From Clostridia bacterium (lineage in GTDB: Bacteria; Bacillota_A; Clostridia; TANB77; CAG-508), in assembly GCA_017475185.1 (NCBI GenBank), contig JAFVGB010000015.1, forward strand, positions 80,150-144,149: a stretch of 64,000 bases of DNA. Reading direction: 5' to 3'. Below, one piece after another: positions 1-9,066 of this stretch. The position numbers were made by a program, and so were the translations under genes. The notes beneath the pieces were generated by a model, which saw only the letters and a list, made by a program, of their open reading frames with translations, did not search any database and had not been told where the DNA came from. The stretch's first letter is position 1; each line of letters begins with the position of its first letter.

Positions 1-56
1 TTAAAAAATATAGAGAAAAAGAAACTTGAAGGAATAAAATAGAGGAAGTGATATAG

Positions 57-950
57 ATGGAAGAAAATAAAATGAATATAAACTGGTTTCCAGGTCATAT
101 GGCTAAAACAAAAAGACAAATAATGGAAGATTTAAAATTAATAGATGTAATTGTAGAAATATTAGATGCTAGAATACCAATTTCAAGCCAAAACCCGGAC
201 GTTAAAGGATATGCAAAAAATAAGAAAAAAGTAGTAGTATTAAACAAAACAGATTTAGCAGATGAAAATGAAACAAAAAAATGGATTAAATACTTTGCAA
301 GCAAAGGTATTCCTGCAGTTATCACAGATGCAAACAGTGGTAAAGGAATAAATGATGTAATAAGAGCGGTAAAAGAAGTATCAAAAGAAAGCCAAGAAAA
401 ATTTGCAGGAAAAGGAAGAGTTGGAAAATCAATAAGAATAATGATTTTAGGAATTCCTAATGTTGGAAAATCATCATTTATAAATAGAATTACAAAGAAA
501 AATACAGCTCAAGTAGGAAATAGACCAGGTGTTACAAGACAAAAGCAATGGATTAGAATAGATGATGGAATAGAGTTAATGGATACACCAGGTGTACTAT
601 GGCCTAAATTCGAATCTGAAGAAGTAGGATTACATTTAGCTTTCACAGGGTCTATTAAAGATGATATCTTGGAAAAAACTGAAATAGCATATCAATTGTT
701 AAATTTCTTGGTTAAAGAATATTTATCAAATGTTATTGAAAGATATAAATTAGATGAAAATAGTGTAAATACAATATTGAATTCAGATGAAGAAGAAAAT
801 ATGAAAATTGTTGCAATTATGGAAGATATTGCAAAGAAAAGAGGAGCTATTTTATCTGGTGGAAGGATAGATTATGAGAAGGTTTCTGGAATTCTATTGG
901 ATGAGTTTAGAAGCGGAAAGATTGGAAGAATTACTATTGAGAAAGTTTAG
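57..950 (+). CDS. rbgA: Ribosome biogenesis GTPase RbgA/YlqF
   Basis: This 297-residue protein is a circularly permuted GTPase that helps late assembly of the 50S ribosomal subunit in the cytoplasm. The motifs run in permuted order: NKTD (G4) at residues 63-66, GIPNVGKSS (G1) at 132-140 and DTPG (G3) at 176-179. The N-terminal INWFPGHMAK segment is typical of RbgA. The start follows a GAGGAAGTG ribosome binding site. Length matches the family (about 280-300 aa). It is followed by mrnC on the same strand, so both neighbours act on ribosome or rRNA maturation. Nothing is visibly broken. Confidence 0.95.
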   Translation: MEENKMNINWFPGHMAKTKRQIMEDLKLIDVIVEILDARIPISSQNPDVKGYAKNKKKVVVLNKTDLADENETKKWIKYFASKGIPAVITDANSGKGINDVIRAVKEVSKESQEKFAGKGRVGKSIRIMILGIPNVGKSSFINRITKKNTAQVGNRPGVTRQKQWIRIDDGIELMDTPGVLWPKFESEEVGLHLAFTGSIKDDILEKTEIAYQLLNFLVKEYLSNVIERYKLDENSVNTILNSDEEENMKIVAIMEDIAKKRGAILSGGRIDYEKVSGILLDEFRSGKIGRITIEKV

Positions 951-1026
951 TGCCAAAAGTAGTTAAAGAGATGGAGTGATATCAAAGTGAATTGGCACAA
1001 GCTTTAATATTTAAAAAGGAGAAAAA

Positions 1027-1419
1027 ATGGAAATAATAAATAGAGAAAAAAACGAAACAGATGTAAATATGTTATCACCATTAACATGGGCGTATGTTGG
1101 CGACGCAGTTTATGAATTATACATTAGAACTAATCTTGTAAATAATACTAAATTAAAACCTCATAAATTACATATAGAATCAATAAAATATGTTAAGGCA
1201 AAGGCACAAGCGGAAATTTTAAAAAGGATAGAATCAGATTTAACAGATGAAGAAAAAGATATAGTTAGAAGAGCTAGAAATGCAGAAAATCACCATTTAC
1301 CTAAAAATGCTGATCCTGCTGATTATATGTATTCAACAGCTTTTGAAGGATTAATTGGTTTTTTATATCTTACAAAAAGAGATGAAAGACTAAAAGAAAT
1401 TTTAAAAATGTGTATGTAA
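1027..1419 (+). CDS. mrnC: Mini-ribonuclease III (MrnC)
   Basis: The 130-residue protein is a Mini-III RNase, an RNase III catalytic domain without the dsRNA-binding domain. In Bacillus this enzyme matures 23S rRNA ends. The signature AYVGDAVYELYIR around residues 22-34 carries the conserved acidic residues (Asp26, Glu30), and the C-terminal FEGLIGFLYL segment is also typical. In Bacillus mrnC usually lies next to cysS; here cysS is 40 kb away and mrnC follows rbgA. A GGAG site precedes the ATG. Confidence 0.93.
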   Translation: MEIINREKNETDVNMLSPLTWAYVGDAVYELYIRTNLVNNTKLKPHKLHIESIKYVKAKAQAEILKRIESDLTDEEKDIVRRARNAENHHLPKNADPADYMYSTAFEGLIGFLYLTKRDERLKEILKMCM

Positions 1420-1423
1420 CCCA

Positions 1424-1453
1424 TTGACTTATTTGGTCAAAATATGTTATAAA
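1424..1453 (+). promoter_or_regulatory. SigA promoter of tRNA-Glu
   Basis: TTGACT (1424-1429) and TATAAA (1448-1453) are separated by 18 bases. They sit just after the mrnC stop and 22 bases before the mature tRNA, so the tRNA can be transcribed on its own. Confidence 0.65.
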
Positions 1454-1475
1454 TATTAGGTAACTTAAAAACAAT

Positions 1476-1550
1476 GGCCCGTTGGTCAAGCGGTTAAGAC
1501 GCGGCCCTCTCAAGGCCGAATCATGGGTTCGATTCCCGTACGGGTCACCA
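1476..1550 (+). tRNA. tRNA-Glu(CTC)
   Basis: The acceptor stem GGCCCGT pairs with ACGGGTC with one G-U. The anticodon loop CTCTCAA gives anticodon CTC (codon GAG), the TTCGATTC T-loop is present, and the CCA end is encoded at 1548-1550. The D-arm and acceptor sequence resemble other Firmicutes tRNA-Glu genes. A hairpin terminator begins two bases downstream. Confidence 0.93.
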
Positions 1551-1551
1551 G

Positions 1552-1592
1552 AAAAGAACAAGTCAGTGGTTAATTGACTTGTTCTTTTATTT
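1552..1592 (+). terminator. Terminator of tRNA-Glu
   Basis: A 14-bp perfect stem (1552-1565 with 1575-1588) is followed by a T-rich tract. The 3' arm also contains the -35 element of the next promoter. Confidence 0.8.
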
Positions 1593-1602
1593 GTGGTATA
1601 CT
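1574..1602 (+). promoter_or_regulatory. SigA promoter embedded in terminator
   Basis: TTGACT (1574-1579), a 17-base spacer and TATACT (1597-1602) form a strong promoter for the 50-residue membrane protein. Its -35 hexamer lies inside the 3' arm of the tRNA terminator hairpin. Confidence 0.75.
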
Positions 1603-1636
1603 AAATATTATAAAAATTCATATACAATCTGTTATA

Positions 1637-1650
1637 GGTGGGTCAGCACC
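1637..1650 (+). promoter_or_regulatory. Leader hairpin with GGTCAG loop
   Basis: GGTG and CACC form a stem around the loop GGTCAG in the 5' leader of the 50-residue gene. The same loop caps stems in three other leaders (near 16615, 47187 and 49482). This copy has the shortest stem and is the least certain member. Confidence 0.4.
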
Positions 1651-1680
1651 GATATTAATAATTTATGGAGTGTGAAATTC

Positions 1681-1833
1681 ATGCCGATTGAATATGTTAT
1701 TGCAGTTCTTATAATTGCTGGTATAGCTTTCGCGGCTGGAATACTTGTATCGAATTATGTTTTGAACAAGTGGCAAAATAAAGAAGAAAGCTACATGACT
1801 AAGGAGGAATATGACAGATTACGAAAAAAGTAA
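1681..1833 (+). CDS. Small single-pass membrane protein
   Basis: The 50-residue protein starts MPIEYVIAVLI, has one hydrophobic segment (about residues 4-28) and ends with a charged tail. The ATG is chosen because GGAG lies 10 bases upstream; a longer frame starting at 1579 would run through the promoter and terminator. It has its own promoter and terminator. No family was recognised. Confidence 0.7.
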   Translation: MPIEYVIAVLIIAGIAFAAGILVSNYVLNKWQNKEESYMTKEEYDRLRKK

Positions 1834-1840
1834 AAATTAA

Positions 1841-1880
1841 AAATAAGCTAAACTTGCACATGTAAGTTTAGCTTATTTTT
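1841..1880. terminator. Bidirectional terminator
   Basis: A 15-bp perfect stem (1841-1855 with 1864-1878) is flanked by A-rich sequence on the left and T-rich sequence on the right. It lies between the convergent small membrane gene and gpr and can serve both. Confidence 0.85.
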
Positions 1881-1888
1881 GTGTTAAG

Positions 1889-2821
1889 TTATACTGCAAA
1901 ATTAATTGCTCTAGAAACCACATCTTTCATATTTTCTATTAAATTATCAATTTCTTTTGGAGTAACAATCATATTATAATCACTTGGATTTAAACTTTCT
2001 TTAATTTCTTCATAATTATCATGTTCTTTTAGAGCATTTAAATAATCATTAGATTTAGCTTCATTCTGTAATTTGCCAATAAATAAATCTAAACAATCGT
2101 TAACTAAAACAGCAGATTCAACAACCATTGGAACACCAATTGCAATAACAGGAATTCCAATAGTATTAATACTTAATTCTTCTCTTGCATTTCCAACTCC
2201 ACCACCAGGGACAATACCAGTATCTGAAATTTGTACTGTACTACTAATTCTTTCAATACTTTTGGAAGCTAAGCTATCAATAACAATAAGTAATTTCGGT
2301 TTTACATTACTAACTATTCCTTGAATTATTTCAGATGTTTCAATTCCAGTGGTTCCAAGTACACCAGGAGCAATTGCACAAACAGAACGAGTACCTTCAG
2401 TTACATATTGAGGAGTATATTTTATAAAATGTTTTGTTACATCAATTTCTGAAACAACTTTTGGACCTAGTGAATCTGGTGTAACATATTGATTTCCTAA
2501 ACCTACAACCAAAATTTCGTCTTGACTTTCACAATGAGAATCTATTATTTTTTTTAATTCATCTTTTACAACATCAGAGGCTTTTTCAATATCTTCATCA
2601 GTAGCTAGTTTTAAATTTTTAATATCAACTGTTACATAAGTTCCAATAGGCTTACCAATTGCTTTTTCACCTTCAGAATCAACAATTTTAACGATATTAG
2701 TTTTAATTTTATCACTAATAATATTTTCATAAGTTTCGATTCCTGGGATGTTTTCAAGCTTGTTTGCTTTTTTATAAATATCTTTTCTTTCATCAGCTAA
2801 ATCAGTTCTAAAATTATACAT
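1889..2821 (-). CDS. gpr: Germination protease GPR
   Basis: The 310-residue protein is the A25-family aspartic endoprotease. During germination it cuts small acid-soluble spore proteins and so releases DNA and amino acids. The start MYNFRTDLADERKDIY, the DSLGPKVV segment and VPGGGVGNAR are diagnostic. The N-terminal region carries the propeptide removed during spore maturation. A GTGAGG site lies upstream. It is monocistronic here, ending at the shared terminator. It shows that the host makes endospores. Confidence 0.95.
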   Translation of the reverse strand: MYNFRTDLADERKDIYKKANKLENIPGIETYENIISDKIKTNIVKIVDSEGEKAIGKPIGTYVTVDIKNLKLATDEDIEKASDVVKDELKKIIDSHCESQDEILVVGLGNQYVTPDSLGPKVVSEIDVTKHFIKYTPQYVTEGTRSVCAIAPGVLGTTGIETSEIIQGIVSNVKPKLLIVIDSLASKSIERISSTVQISDTGIVPGGGVGNAREELSINTIGIPVIAIGVPMVVESAVLVNDCLDLFIGKLQNEAKSNDYLNALKEHDNYEEIKESLNPSDYNMIVTPKEIDNLIENMKDVVSRAINFAV

Positions 2822-2920
2822 TAAAATACCTCACTTTCTTTTTTATATTATTTGAAAAACATTAAAGTTTTATTCTTTTATAAATAATTTGTTAAAAAAG
2901 TTGAAATTAGAACATTTTTA

Positions 2921-2949
2921 TTGACAAACCATTTAGTGTGTTATATAAT
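2921..2949 (+). promoter_or_regulatory. Consensus SigA promoter of the suf regulator
   Basis: TTGACA (2921-2926), a 17-base spacer and TATAAT (2944-2949) match the consensus exactly. The predicted transcription start falls inside the palindrome at 2950-2965. Confidence 0.85.
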
Positions 2950-2965
2950 GTTAACCGAGGTTAAC
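2950..2965. promoter_or_regulatory. Operator palindrome over the start site
   Basis: GTTAACC and GGTTAAC are perfect 7-base arms separated by GA. The palindrome abuts the -10 box and covers the predicted +1. Its form resembles DtxR/IdeR/MntR operators, so autorepression by the gene just downstream is the simplest reading. No second copy was seen in the suf region. Confidence 0.75.
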
Positions 2966-2986
2966 AAAAATGGAAGGATGAGGTAT

Positions 2987-3430
2987 ATGATATCGAAATC
3001 TTTGGAAGAATATATAAAAACAATGTATATTCTAAGAAAACAAAATGGGAATATACGTGTTACAGATATAGCTGAAAAAATGAATTGTTCCAAGGCGAGT
3101 GTAAATAAAGCAATAAATAATTTGAAAGAAAATGGATTGGTTAATTATGAATCTTATGGAACAATTGAAATCACAGCATTAGGAGAAGATTTAGCCCAAA
3201 AAATATTGGAAAGCTATGATATCATCTTTTTGTTTATGAAAGATGTTTTGGGAATGGAACATGAAAAAGCTGAGCAAGAAGCAGAGAATATGAAATCTTC
3301 TATGTCTGATGAAGCAATAAATAAATTAGCACGATATGTTCATAAAGTTTTGGGATTACGCAATTTGAATTGCAATTATGATATCAACCAAGAAAAATGC
3401 AGAAGATGTGTTAAAAGAACAAAAAAATAA
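2987..3430 (+). CDS. DtxR-fold regulator with C-terminal Cys cluster
   Basis: The 147-residue protein has an N-terminal winged helix (residues 1-62, with the RVTDIAEKMNCSKASVNKAI recognition region) and a DtxR/MntR-type dimerisation helix region. In MntR the metal ligands include a Glu-Gly-Ile-Glu-His stretch; here the aligned segment reads EAENMKSSM, so key ligands appear lost. The C-terminus instead has C-x8-C-x2-C followed by basic residues. The ATG at 2987 is chosen because GGAAGG lies nine bases upstream. The gene sits directly before sufC. An iron-sulfur or metal sensor controlling suf is inferred, not shown. Confidence 0.75.
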   Translation: MISKSLEEYIKTMYILRKQNGNIRVTDIAEKMNCSKASVNKAINNLKENGLVNYESYGTIEITALGEDLAQKILESYDIIFLFMKDVLGMEHEKAEQEAENMKSSMSDEAINKLARYVHKVLGLRNLNCNYDINQEKCRRCVKRTKK

Positions 3431-3432
3431 AC

Positions 3433-3467
3433 TTGAAACATTTGGGAACGGTCTTAAAATGTTTCAA
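3433..3467 (+). repeat. GGGACGG-type mini-repeat, copy 1
   Basis: Arms TTGAAACATTT (3433-3443) and AAATGTTTCAA (3457-3467) flank the core GGGAACGGTCT. It lies between the regulator and sufC. Related copies share the core but have different, still complementary arms. Confidence 0.75.
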
Positions 3468-3485
3468 AAAGAAAGGAAAATAAAG

Positions 3486-4226
3486 ATGAGCAATAAATTA
3501 TTAGAAATCAAAAATTTAAATGTAAATGCAGAAGAAAAACAAATTTTAAAAGGAATAGATTTAACAATCAATAAAGGGGAAATTCATGTTATTATGGGAC
3601 CTAATGGTTCTGGTAAAACAACAACAGCAAATGCAATTTTAAATAATCCTGCGTATAATAAAGTTGGTGGAAGTATTATATTTGATGGTGAAGATATAAC
3701 TGATATGCGAACAGACGAAATCGCAAGAAAAGGTGTATTTATGTCTTTCCAATTACCTGAAGAAATACCAGGGGTATCTGTAGCTAATTTCTTAAAATAT
3801 GCTAAAAATAAGGTTACAGGTAAACCAGTTAAGATTTTTCAATTTAAAGATGAGCTAAAAAAATATATGGAAGATTTAAATATGAATCCTGAAAATATTG
3901 AAAGAAGCTTAAATGTTGGATTTTCAGGTGGAGAGAAAAAGAAAAATGAAATTCTTCAAATGCTTGTGTTAAATCCAAAACTTGCTATTTTAGATGAAAC
4001 AGATTCAGGATTAGATGTAGATGCAGTTAAGACTGTTTCTAAAGGTATTGAGATGTTTAAAAATGATGAGAATGCAGTTTTAATTATCACTCATAATATG
4101 AGAATTTTAGAAAATCTAAAAGTTGATTATGTACATGTTTTAATTGATGGAAAAATTGTTACAACTGGTGGAGAAGAGATTATAAAAGATATAGAAGCAA
4201 ACGGATTCAGTAAATATAGAAAATAA
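3486..4226 (+). CDS. sufC: Fe-S cluster assembly ATPase SufC
   Basis: This 246-residue ABC-type ATPase works with SufB and SufD in the cytoplasmic SUF scaffold. The Walker A GPNGSGKTTT, the signature FSGGEKKKNEILQM and the Walker B LAILDETDSGLD are all present and typical of SufC. The ATG follows AGAAAGG. It is the first suf gene. It is followed not by sufB directly but by a small divergent gene at 4279-4395. Confidence 0.96.
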   Translation: MSNKLLEIKNLNVNAEEKQILKGIDLTINKGEIHVIMGPNGSGKTTTANAILNNPAYNKVGGSIIFDGEDITDMRTDEIARKGVFMSFQLPEEIPGVSVANFLKYAKNKVTGKPVKIFQFKDELKKYMEDLNMNPENIERSLNVGFSGGEKKKNEILQMLVLNPKLAILDETDSGLDVDAVKTVSKGIEMFKNDENAVLIITHNMRILENLKVDYVHVLIDGKIVTTGGEEIIKDIEANGFSKYRK

Positions 4227-4246
4227 AATCATAATTAAAATAAAAT

Positions 4247-4269
4247 GCAGAATGCACAAAACATTCTGC
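4247..4269 (-). terminator. Hairpin terminator of the small antisense-oriented gene
   Basis: GCAGAATG (4247-4254) pairs with CATTCTGC (4262-4269). On the minus strand the stem is followed by a T-rich run, which fits the end of the 38-residue gene rather than sufC. Confidence 0.6.
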
Positions 4270-4278
4270 AAAAGCAAA

Positions 4279-4395
4279 TTAGGAGAAGTTTTCTCCAGTT
4301 GATACTGTTATATACTCCTTTGTTATTCTTTTCTTTATAATAAGAAGAGTTAAAATAACAGGAAGCATAGTAATCAACATAATAATTTGTTTCAT
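4279..4395 (-). CDS. Small membrane protein, 38 aa, inside suf operon
   Basis: The product begins MKQIIMLITMLPVILTLLII, a single transmembrane segment, followed by a short basic and polar tail. The start is fixed by a near-perfect AAGGAGGTAATTAT before the ATG. A promoter (TTGACT-17-CATAAT on the minus strand) and a hairpin terminator frame it. It is therefore a complete independent unit on the opposite strand between sufC and sufB. No family was recognised. Confidence 0.75.
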   Translation of the reverse strand: MKQIIMLITMLPVILTLLIIKKRITKEYITVSTGENFS

Positions 4396-4430
4396 ATAAT
4401 TACCTCCTTAAGGTAAAAAATATTGTATTT

Positions 4431-4459
4431 ATTATGACAGATAAAAATGTAAAAGTCAA
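4431..4459 (-). promoter_or_regulatory. Promoter of the 38-aa gene
   Basis: On the minus strand TTGACT (4454-4459) and CATAAT (4431-4436) are separated by 17 bases. Confidence 0.65.
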
Positions 4460-4498
4460 CAAATCCGAAAATGTAGTCAGTTAGAAAGGAAAATAAAA

Positions 4499-5899
4499 AT
4501 GGCGAAAACACAATTAGAAGAATTAAATAGAAATATTTATGACATAAAAAACAAAGACGACTATGATTTCAAAATTCAAAAAGGTTTAACAAAAGAAATC
4601 GTAGAAGAAATTTCAAAGCAAAAAAATGATCCAGATTGGATGAGAGAAATAAGATTAAAAGCTTTGGAAACATATAATAAATTAGAGCTTCCAACATGGG
4701 GACCTGATTTATCTGAATTAAATATGGATGAAATTGCAACATATGTACGTCCAAAAACTAAGCTAAATAGTTCTTGGGATGATGTTCCAGAAGATATAAA
4801 AAATACTTTTGATAAATTAGGAATTCCAGAAGCAGAAAGAACTTCTTTAGCAGGTGTTGGAGCTCAATATGACTCAGAAGTTGTTTATCACAGTATGAAA
4901 GAGGAATTACTAAAACAAGGAGTTATTTATACAGATATGGAAACAGCTGTAAGAGAATATCCTGAAATTGTAAAAGAGCATTTTATGAAATGTGTTCCAA
5001 TAAATGACCATAAATTTGTCGCATTACATGCTGCTGTATGGTCAGGTGGTTCATTTGTTTATATTCCAAAAGGTGTTAAATTAGAGATGCCTTTACAATC
5101 ATATTTTAGATTAAATTCACCTGAATCTGGACAATTCGAACATACTTTAATTATAGTTGAAGAAGGTGCAAGCTTACATTTTATTGAAGGATGTTCAGCA
5201 CCAAAATATAACAAGGTGAATTTACACGCAGGCTGTGTTGAATTATATGTAAAGAAAAATGCATATTTACGTTATTCAACAATTGAAAACTGGTCTAAGA
5301 ATATGATGAACTTAAATACTAAAAAAGCAATTGTAGAAGAAGGTGGACAAGTTGATTGGGTAACAGGTTCATTTGGTTCTAAAATATCAATGTTGTACCC
5401 ATTAAGTATCCTTAACGGAAAAGGTGCTAAAACAGAATATACAGGTATTTCTTTTGCAGGAGCAGGACAAAATCTAGATACTGGATTTAAAGTAATTCAT
5501 AATGCACCAAATACATCAAGTGTTGTAAATAGCAAATCAATTTCAAAAAATGGTGGAAAATGTACGTATAGATCATTAGTTAGAATTACTGAAAATGCTC
5601 AAAATTCTAAGTCGTCAGTATCTTGTGAATCATTGATGTTAGATGATTTTTCAGTATCAGACACAATTCCAGTTAATGATATTAGAACAGATGAAGTTGA
5701 ATTTTCTCATGAGGCTAAGATAGGAAAGATTTCTGATAAGACCATTTTCTATTTAATGAGCAGAGGGTTATCTGAAGAAGATGCCAAAGCAATGATAGTT
5801 AGAGGCTTTGCATATCCAATTTCAAAAGAATTGCCAGGAGAGTATGCAGTTGAGATGAACAATTTGATTAATTTAGAGTTAGAGGGAGCAATTGGATAA
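4499..5899 (+). CDS. sufB: Fe-S scaffold protein SufB
   Basis: The 466-residue protein is the core SUF scaffold on which iron-sulfur clusters are built, together with SufC and SufD. The segment VPINDHKFVALHAAVWSGGS, the FEHTLIIVEEGASLHFIEGC beta-helix region and the C-terminal SHEAKIGKISDKTIFYLMSR motif are typical. Length is normal (465-470 aa). The ATG follows GAAAGG. Transcription from the sufC side must read through the opposite-strand unit at 4279-4459. Confidence 0.96.
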   Translation: MAKTQLEELNRNIYDIKNKDDYDFKIQKGLTKEIVEEISKQKNDPDWMREIRLKALETYNKLELPTWGPDLSELNMDEIATYVRPKTKLNSSWDDVPEDIKNTFDKLGIPEAERTSLAGVGAQYDSEVVYHSMKEELLKQGVIYTDMETAVREYPEIVKEHFMKCVPINDHKFVALHAAVWSGGSFVYIPKGVKLEMPLQSYFRLNSPESGQFEHTLIIVEEGASLHFIEGCSAPKYNKVNLHAGCVELYVKKNAYLRYSTIENWSKNMMNLNTKKAIVEEGGQVDWVTGSFGSKISMLYPLSILNGKGAKTEYTGISFAGAGQNLDTGFKVIHNAPNTSSVVNSKSISKNGGKCTYRSLVRITENAQNSKSSVSCESLMLDDFSVSDTIPVNDIRTDEVEFSHEAKIGKISDKTIFYLMSRGLSEEDAKAMIVRGFAYPISKELPGEYAVEMNNLINLELEGAIG

Positions 5900-5928
5900 A
5901 AGAAAAAAGTCTGCTATTTAGCAGACCA
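5899..5928 (-). terminator. Terminator of the 117-aa minus gene
   Basis: GTCTGC and GCAGAC form the stem; on the minus strand the hairpin is followed by a T-rich tract. It lies immediately downstream of sufB. Confidence 0.65.
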
Positions 5929-6267
5929 AGAGTTGAAATCATATTTTTTGAGAATGTGTTTTTTGATTTTTTGAGAAAAATAATTTTTAATTTTTTCTCC
6001 GAAAAATACATCAGTGAGAATAAGAGCAAGTAGTATGAAAAACAGTATGTACCAGCCTCGTATCCACATAATATAGAATTGTGCGATAAGGATAATAAAG
6101 GCGAGTGCAAACTTAAATGTTTCATAGACAACATGTTTTCGCAACATTGCTTTCTTATCTCGAAGTATTTCAAGTTTTAATACATCCTCAATACTAAGTA
6201 CAGAACTGTAATTTTTAAGGATTTCATCAATCTCTTTAATAGTCAGTTCTTTCCGTGATGATTTCAT
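5914..6267 (-). CDS. Two-TM membrane protein, 117 aa, inside suf operon
   Basis: The protein has a charged N-terminus (residues 1-48), two hydrophobic segments (about 49-68 and 71-90) and a basic C-terminus. AAGGAGGGATTATA precedes the ATG and a TTGACT-17-TAATAT promoter lies upstream on the same strand. It is a second complete unit on the opposite strand, between sufB and sufD. The layout vaguely recalls bacterial 2TM proteins, but no family was recognised. Confidence 0.7.
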   Translation of the reverse strand: MKSSRKELTIKEIDEILKNYSSVLSIEDVLKLEILRDKKAMLRKHVVYETFKFALAFIILIAQFYIMWIRGWYILFFILLALILTDVFFGEKIKNYFSQKIKKHILKKYDFNSWSAK

Positions 6268-6303
6268 TATAATCCCTCCTTAAAGGATTTTATTAATGAA
6301 TTG

Positions 6304-6332
6304 ATATTAACATGAAATAAATATAAAGTCAA
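6304..6332 (-). promoter_or_regulatory. Promoter of the 117-aa gene
   Basis: On the minus strand TTGACT (6327-6332), a 17-base spacer and TAATAT (6304-6309). Confidence 0.55.
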
Positions 6333-6353
6333 TAATATAGAAAGGAAAGCAAA

Positions 6354-7418
6354 ATGAATAACTTAAAATTAAACGAAACACCAGTTAGAACTTCAAAAAG
6401 TTTTAGAATTAACAATATAAAAATTGAAGATTTAGAACTACCTGAAAAACTTGAGGAATTCAAAAATGTCAAAGTTTCAGAAATGGGTTCTAAAATTATA
6501 ATTAGTTCAGAAATTCAAAAAGCTGAATTGAAATACGGATTAGGTGATGTATTTACAAATCAAGTTAATGAAGCATCTAATTACAAAGCTAGCATAGTAG
6601 TTGATTGTAAAACGCACAAAGAAGTAGAAATGGATTTTAAATTAGATAAAACTAATTCTAGTTTAGCTGAAAACATAGAAATTACAGCAAATGAAAATAC
6701 AAAATCAACTATAATTTTGAAATATGAAACTGATGAAGATGTACAAGCATATCATAATGCAGTAATTCGTGCAAAAGCTAAGAAAAATGCAGTTTTAAAT
6801 GTAATTATAGTTAATTTGATGAACGAACTATCTAACAATCTCATGGCAATCCAAAATGAATTTGAAGAAAATTCTAAAATAAACTATTGCATAATAGATT
6901 TTGGCGGAAAAAATAGTGTTACAAATTATTATTCAAATATATCAGGAGATGGAGCAGATAGTCAGTTAAACACAATTTATCTAGGTAAAAATGAACAAAG
7001 ATTTGATTTGAATTATATTGGGGAATTATATGGAAAAAAATCAAATATTGATATAGAAGTTCAAGGAGCATTGAAAGATAATGCTAAAAAGAATTTTAAA
7101 GGGACAATTGATTTTAAAACAGGTTGTAAAAAAGCTACTGGAAATGAAAATGAAAATTGTATGTTGCTATCAAATACTGCTAAATCAATAGCATTGCCAA
7201 TGCTTTTATGCTCTGAAGAAGAAGTTGAAGGAAATCATAGTAGCTCAGCTGGTAAGATAGGTGAAAAAGAATTGTTCTATATTATGAGCAGAGGATTTGA
7301 ATTAAAAGAAGCTATGAAATTAATGGTTAGAGCTAAATTTAATAAAATTTTAGAAATGGTAAAAAATGAAGAATTGAAGAAACAAATTTTAGAAGAAATT
7401 GATAAAAGATTAGACTAG
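6354..7418 (+). CDS. sufD: Fe-S scaffold protein SufD
   Basis: The 354-residue protein is the SufB paralogue that completes the SufBCD complex. The C-terminal GNHSSSAGKIGEKELFYIMS segment is the conserved SufB/SufD core motif. The N-terminal half is divergent, as is usual for SufD. GAAAGG precedes the ATG. The separation from sufB by the opposite-strand 117-aa gene is unusual. Confidence 0.92.
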   Translation: MNNLKLNETPVRTSKSFRINNIKIEDLELPEKLEEFKNVKVSEMGSKIIISSEIQKAELKYGLGDVFTNQVNEASNYKASIVVDCKTHKEVEMDFKLDKTNSSLAENIEITANENTKSTIILKYETDEDVQAYHNAVIRAKAKKNAVLNVIIVNLMNELSNNLMAIQNEFEENSKINYCIIDFGGKNSVTNYYSNISGDGADSQLNTIYLGKNEQRFDLNYIGELYGKKSNIDIEVQGALKDNAKKNFKGTIDFKTGCKKATGNENENCMLLSNTAKSIALPMLLCSEEEVEGNHSSSAGKIGEKELFYIMSRGFELKEAMKLMVRAKFNKILEMVKNEELKKQILEEIDKRLD

Positions 7419-7462
7419 TTTTCTTAATTTAATAAAGAAATATTTCTGTAATTGTATAGGTA

Positions 7463-7491
7463 TTGAAAATTTCTCAGATTTATGTTATAAT
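7463..7491 (+). promoter_or_regulatory. SigA promoter of the 57-aa gene
   Basis: TTGAAA (7463-7468), 17 bases, TATAAT (7486-7491). It opens a leader of about 80 nt with alternative pairings (GGAAACC with GGTTTC; two TTCCGGA direct copies). Confidence 0.75.
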
Positions 7492-7580
7492 GTTTTTATT
7501 AAATTTTGGGGAAACCAAAGGAATTCCTTATTCCGGAGGTTTCAATACTTCCGGAAAATAATTAATGGAGGTATTTATTT

Positions 7581-7754
7581 ATGAAGAAAACAAATGTGTC
7601 CGATGGTAAATCAATATCACACGGATCAATCTACAAAGTTCGGGCAGAGCATATGAAAGATTCAAATACAGCATATGCAAATAAATGCTCAAAACTCAGT
7701 AGAGCAAAAATAGCAGAACGTTCTGCTACACGAGATATCAGAAACAAAACCTGA
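7581..7754 (+). CDS. Small basic protein, 57 aa, between sufD and sufS
   Basis: The product begins MKKTNVSDGKSISHGSIYK and is rich in Lys, Arg and Ser with no hydrophobic segment. TGGAGG precedes the ATG. It has a private promoter, a structured leader and a private terminator. Its codon choice (CGG, CGT, CTC) differs from the suf genes around it, so it looks acquired. Function unknown. Confidence 0.6.
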   Translation: MKKTNVSDGKSISHGSIYKVRAEHMKDSNTAYANKCSKLSRAKIAERSATRDIRNKT

Positions 7755-7761
7755 TATGCCA

Positions 7762-7792
7762 GCCCTTCAATTTCGCGTTGAGGGGCTTTTTT
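7762..7792 (+). terminator. Terminator of the 57-aa gene
   Basis: AGCCCTTCAA pairs with TTGAGGGGCT (one wobble) and is followed by six T residues. Confidence 0.85.
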
Positions 7793-7793
7793 A

Positions 7794-7826
7794 TGAAACA
7801 AAACAAGACCGTCCAAAAATGTTTCA
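7794..7826 (-). repeat. GGGACGG-type mini-repeat, copy 2
   Basis: TGAAACA (7794-7800) and TGTTTCA (7820-7826) flank the core in reverse orientation (AGACCGTCC). It lies just before the sufS ribosome binding site. Confidence 0.7.
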
Positions 7827-7840
7827 AAAAGGAGGAAAGA

Positions 7841-9064
<1,224 letters not shown>

Positions 9065-9066
9065 TA

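Noticed and set aside
2840..2890. SigG promoter for gpr on the minus strand
   Set aside because: GAATA at a plausible -35 place is followed by CAAATAATA, which departs from the SigG -10 consensus in two key positions. Too weak to list.
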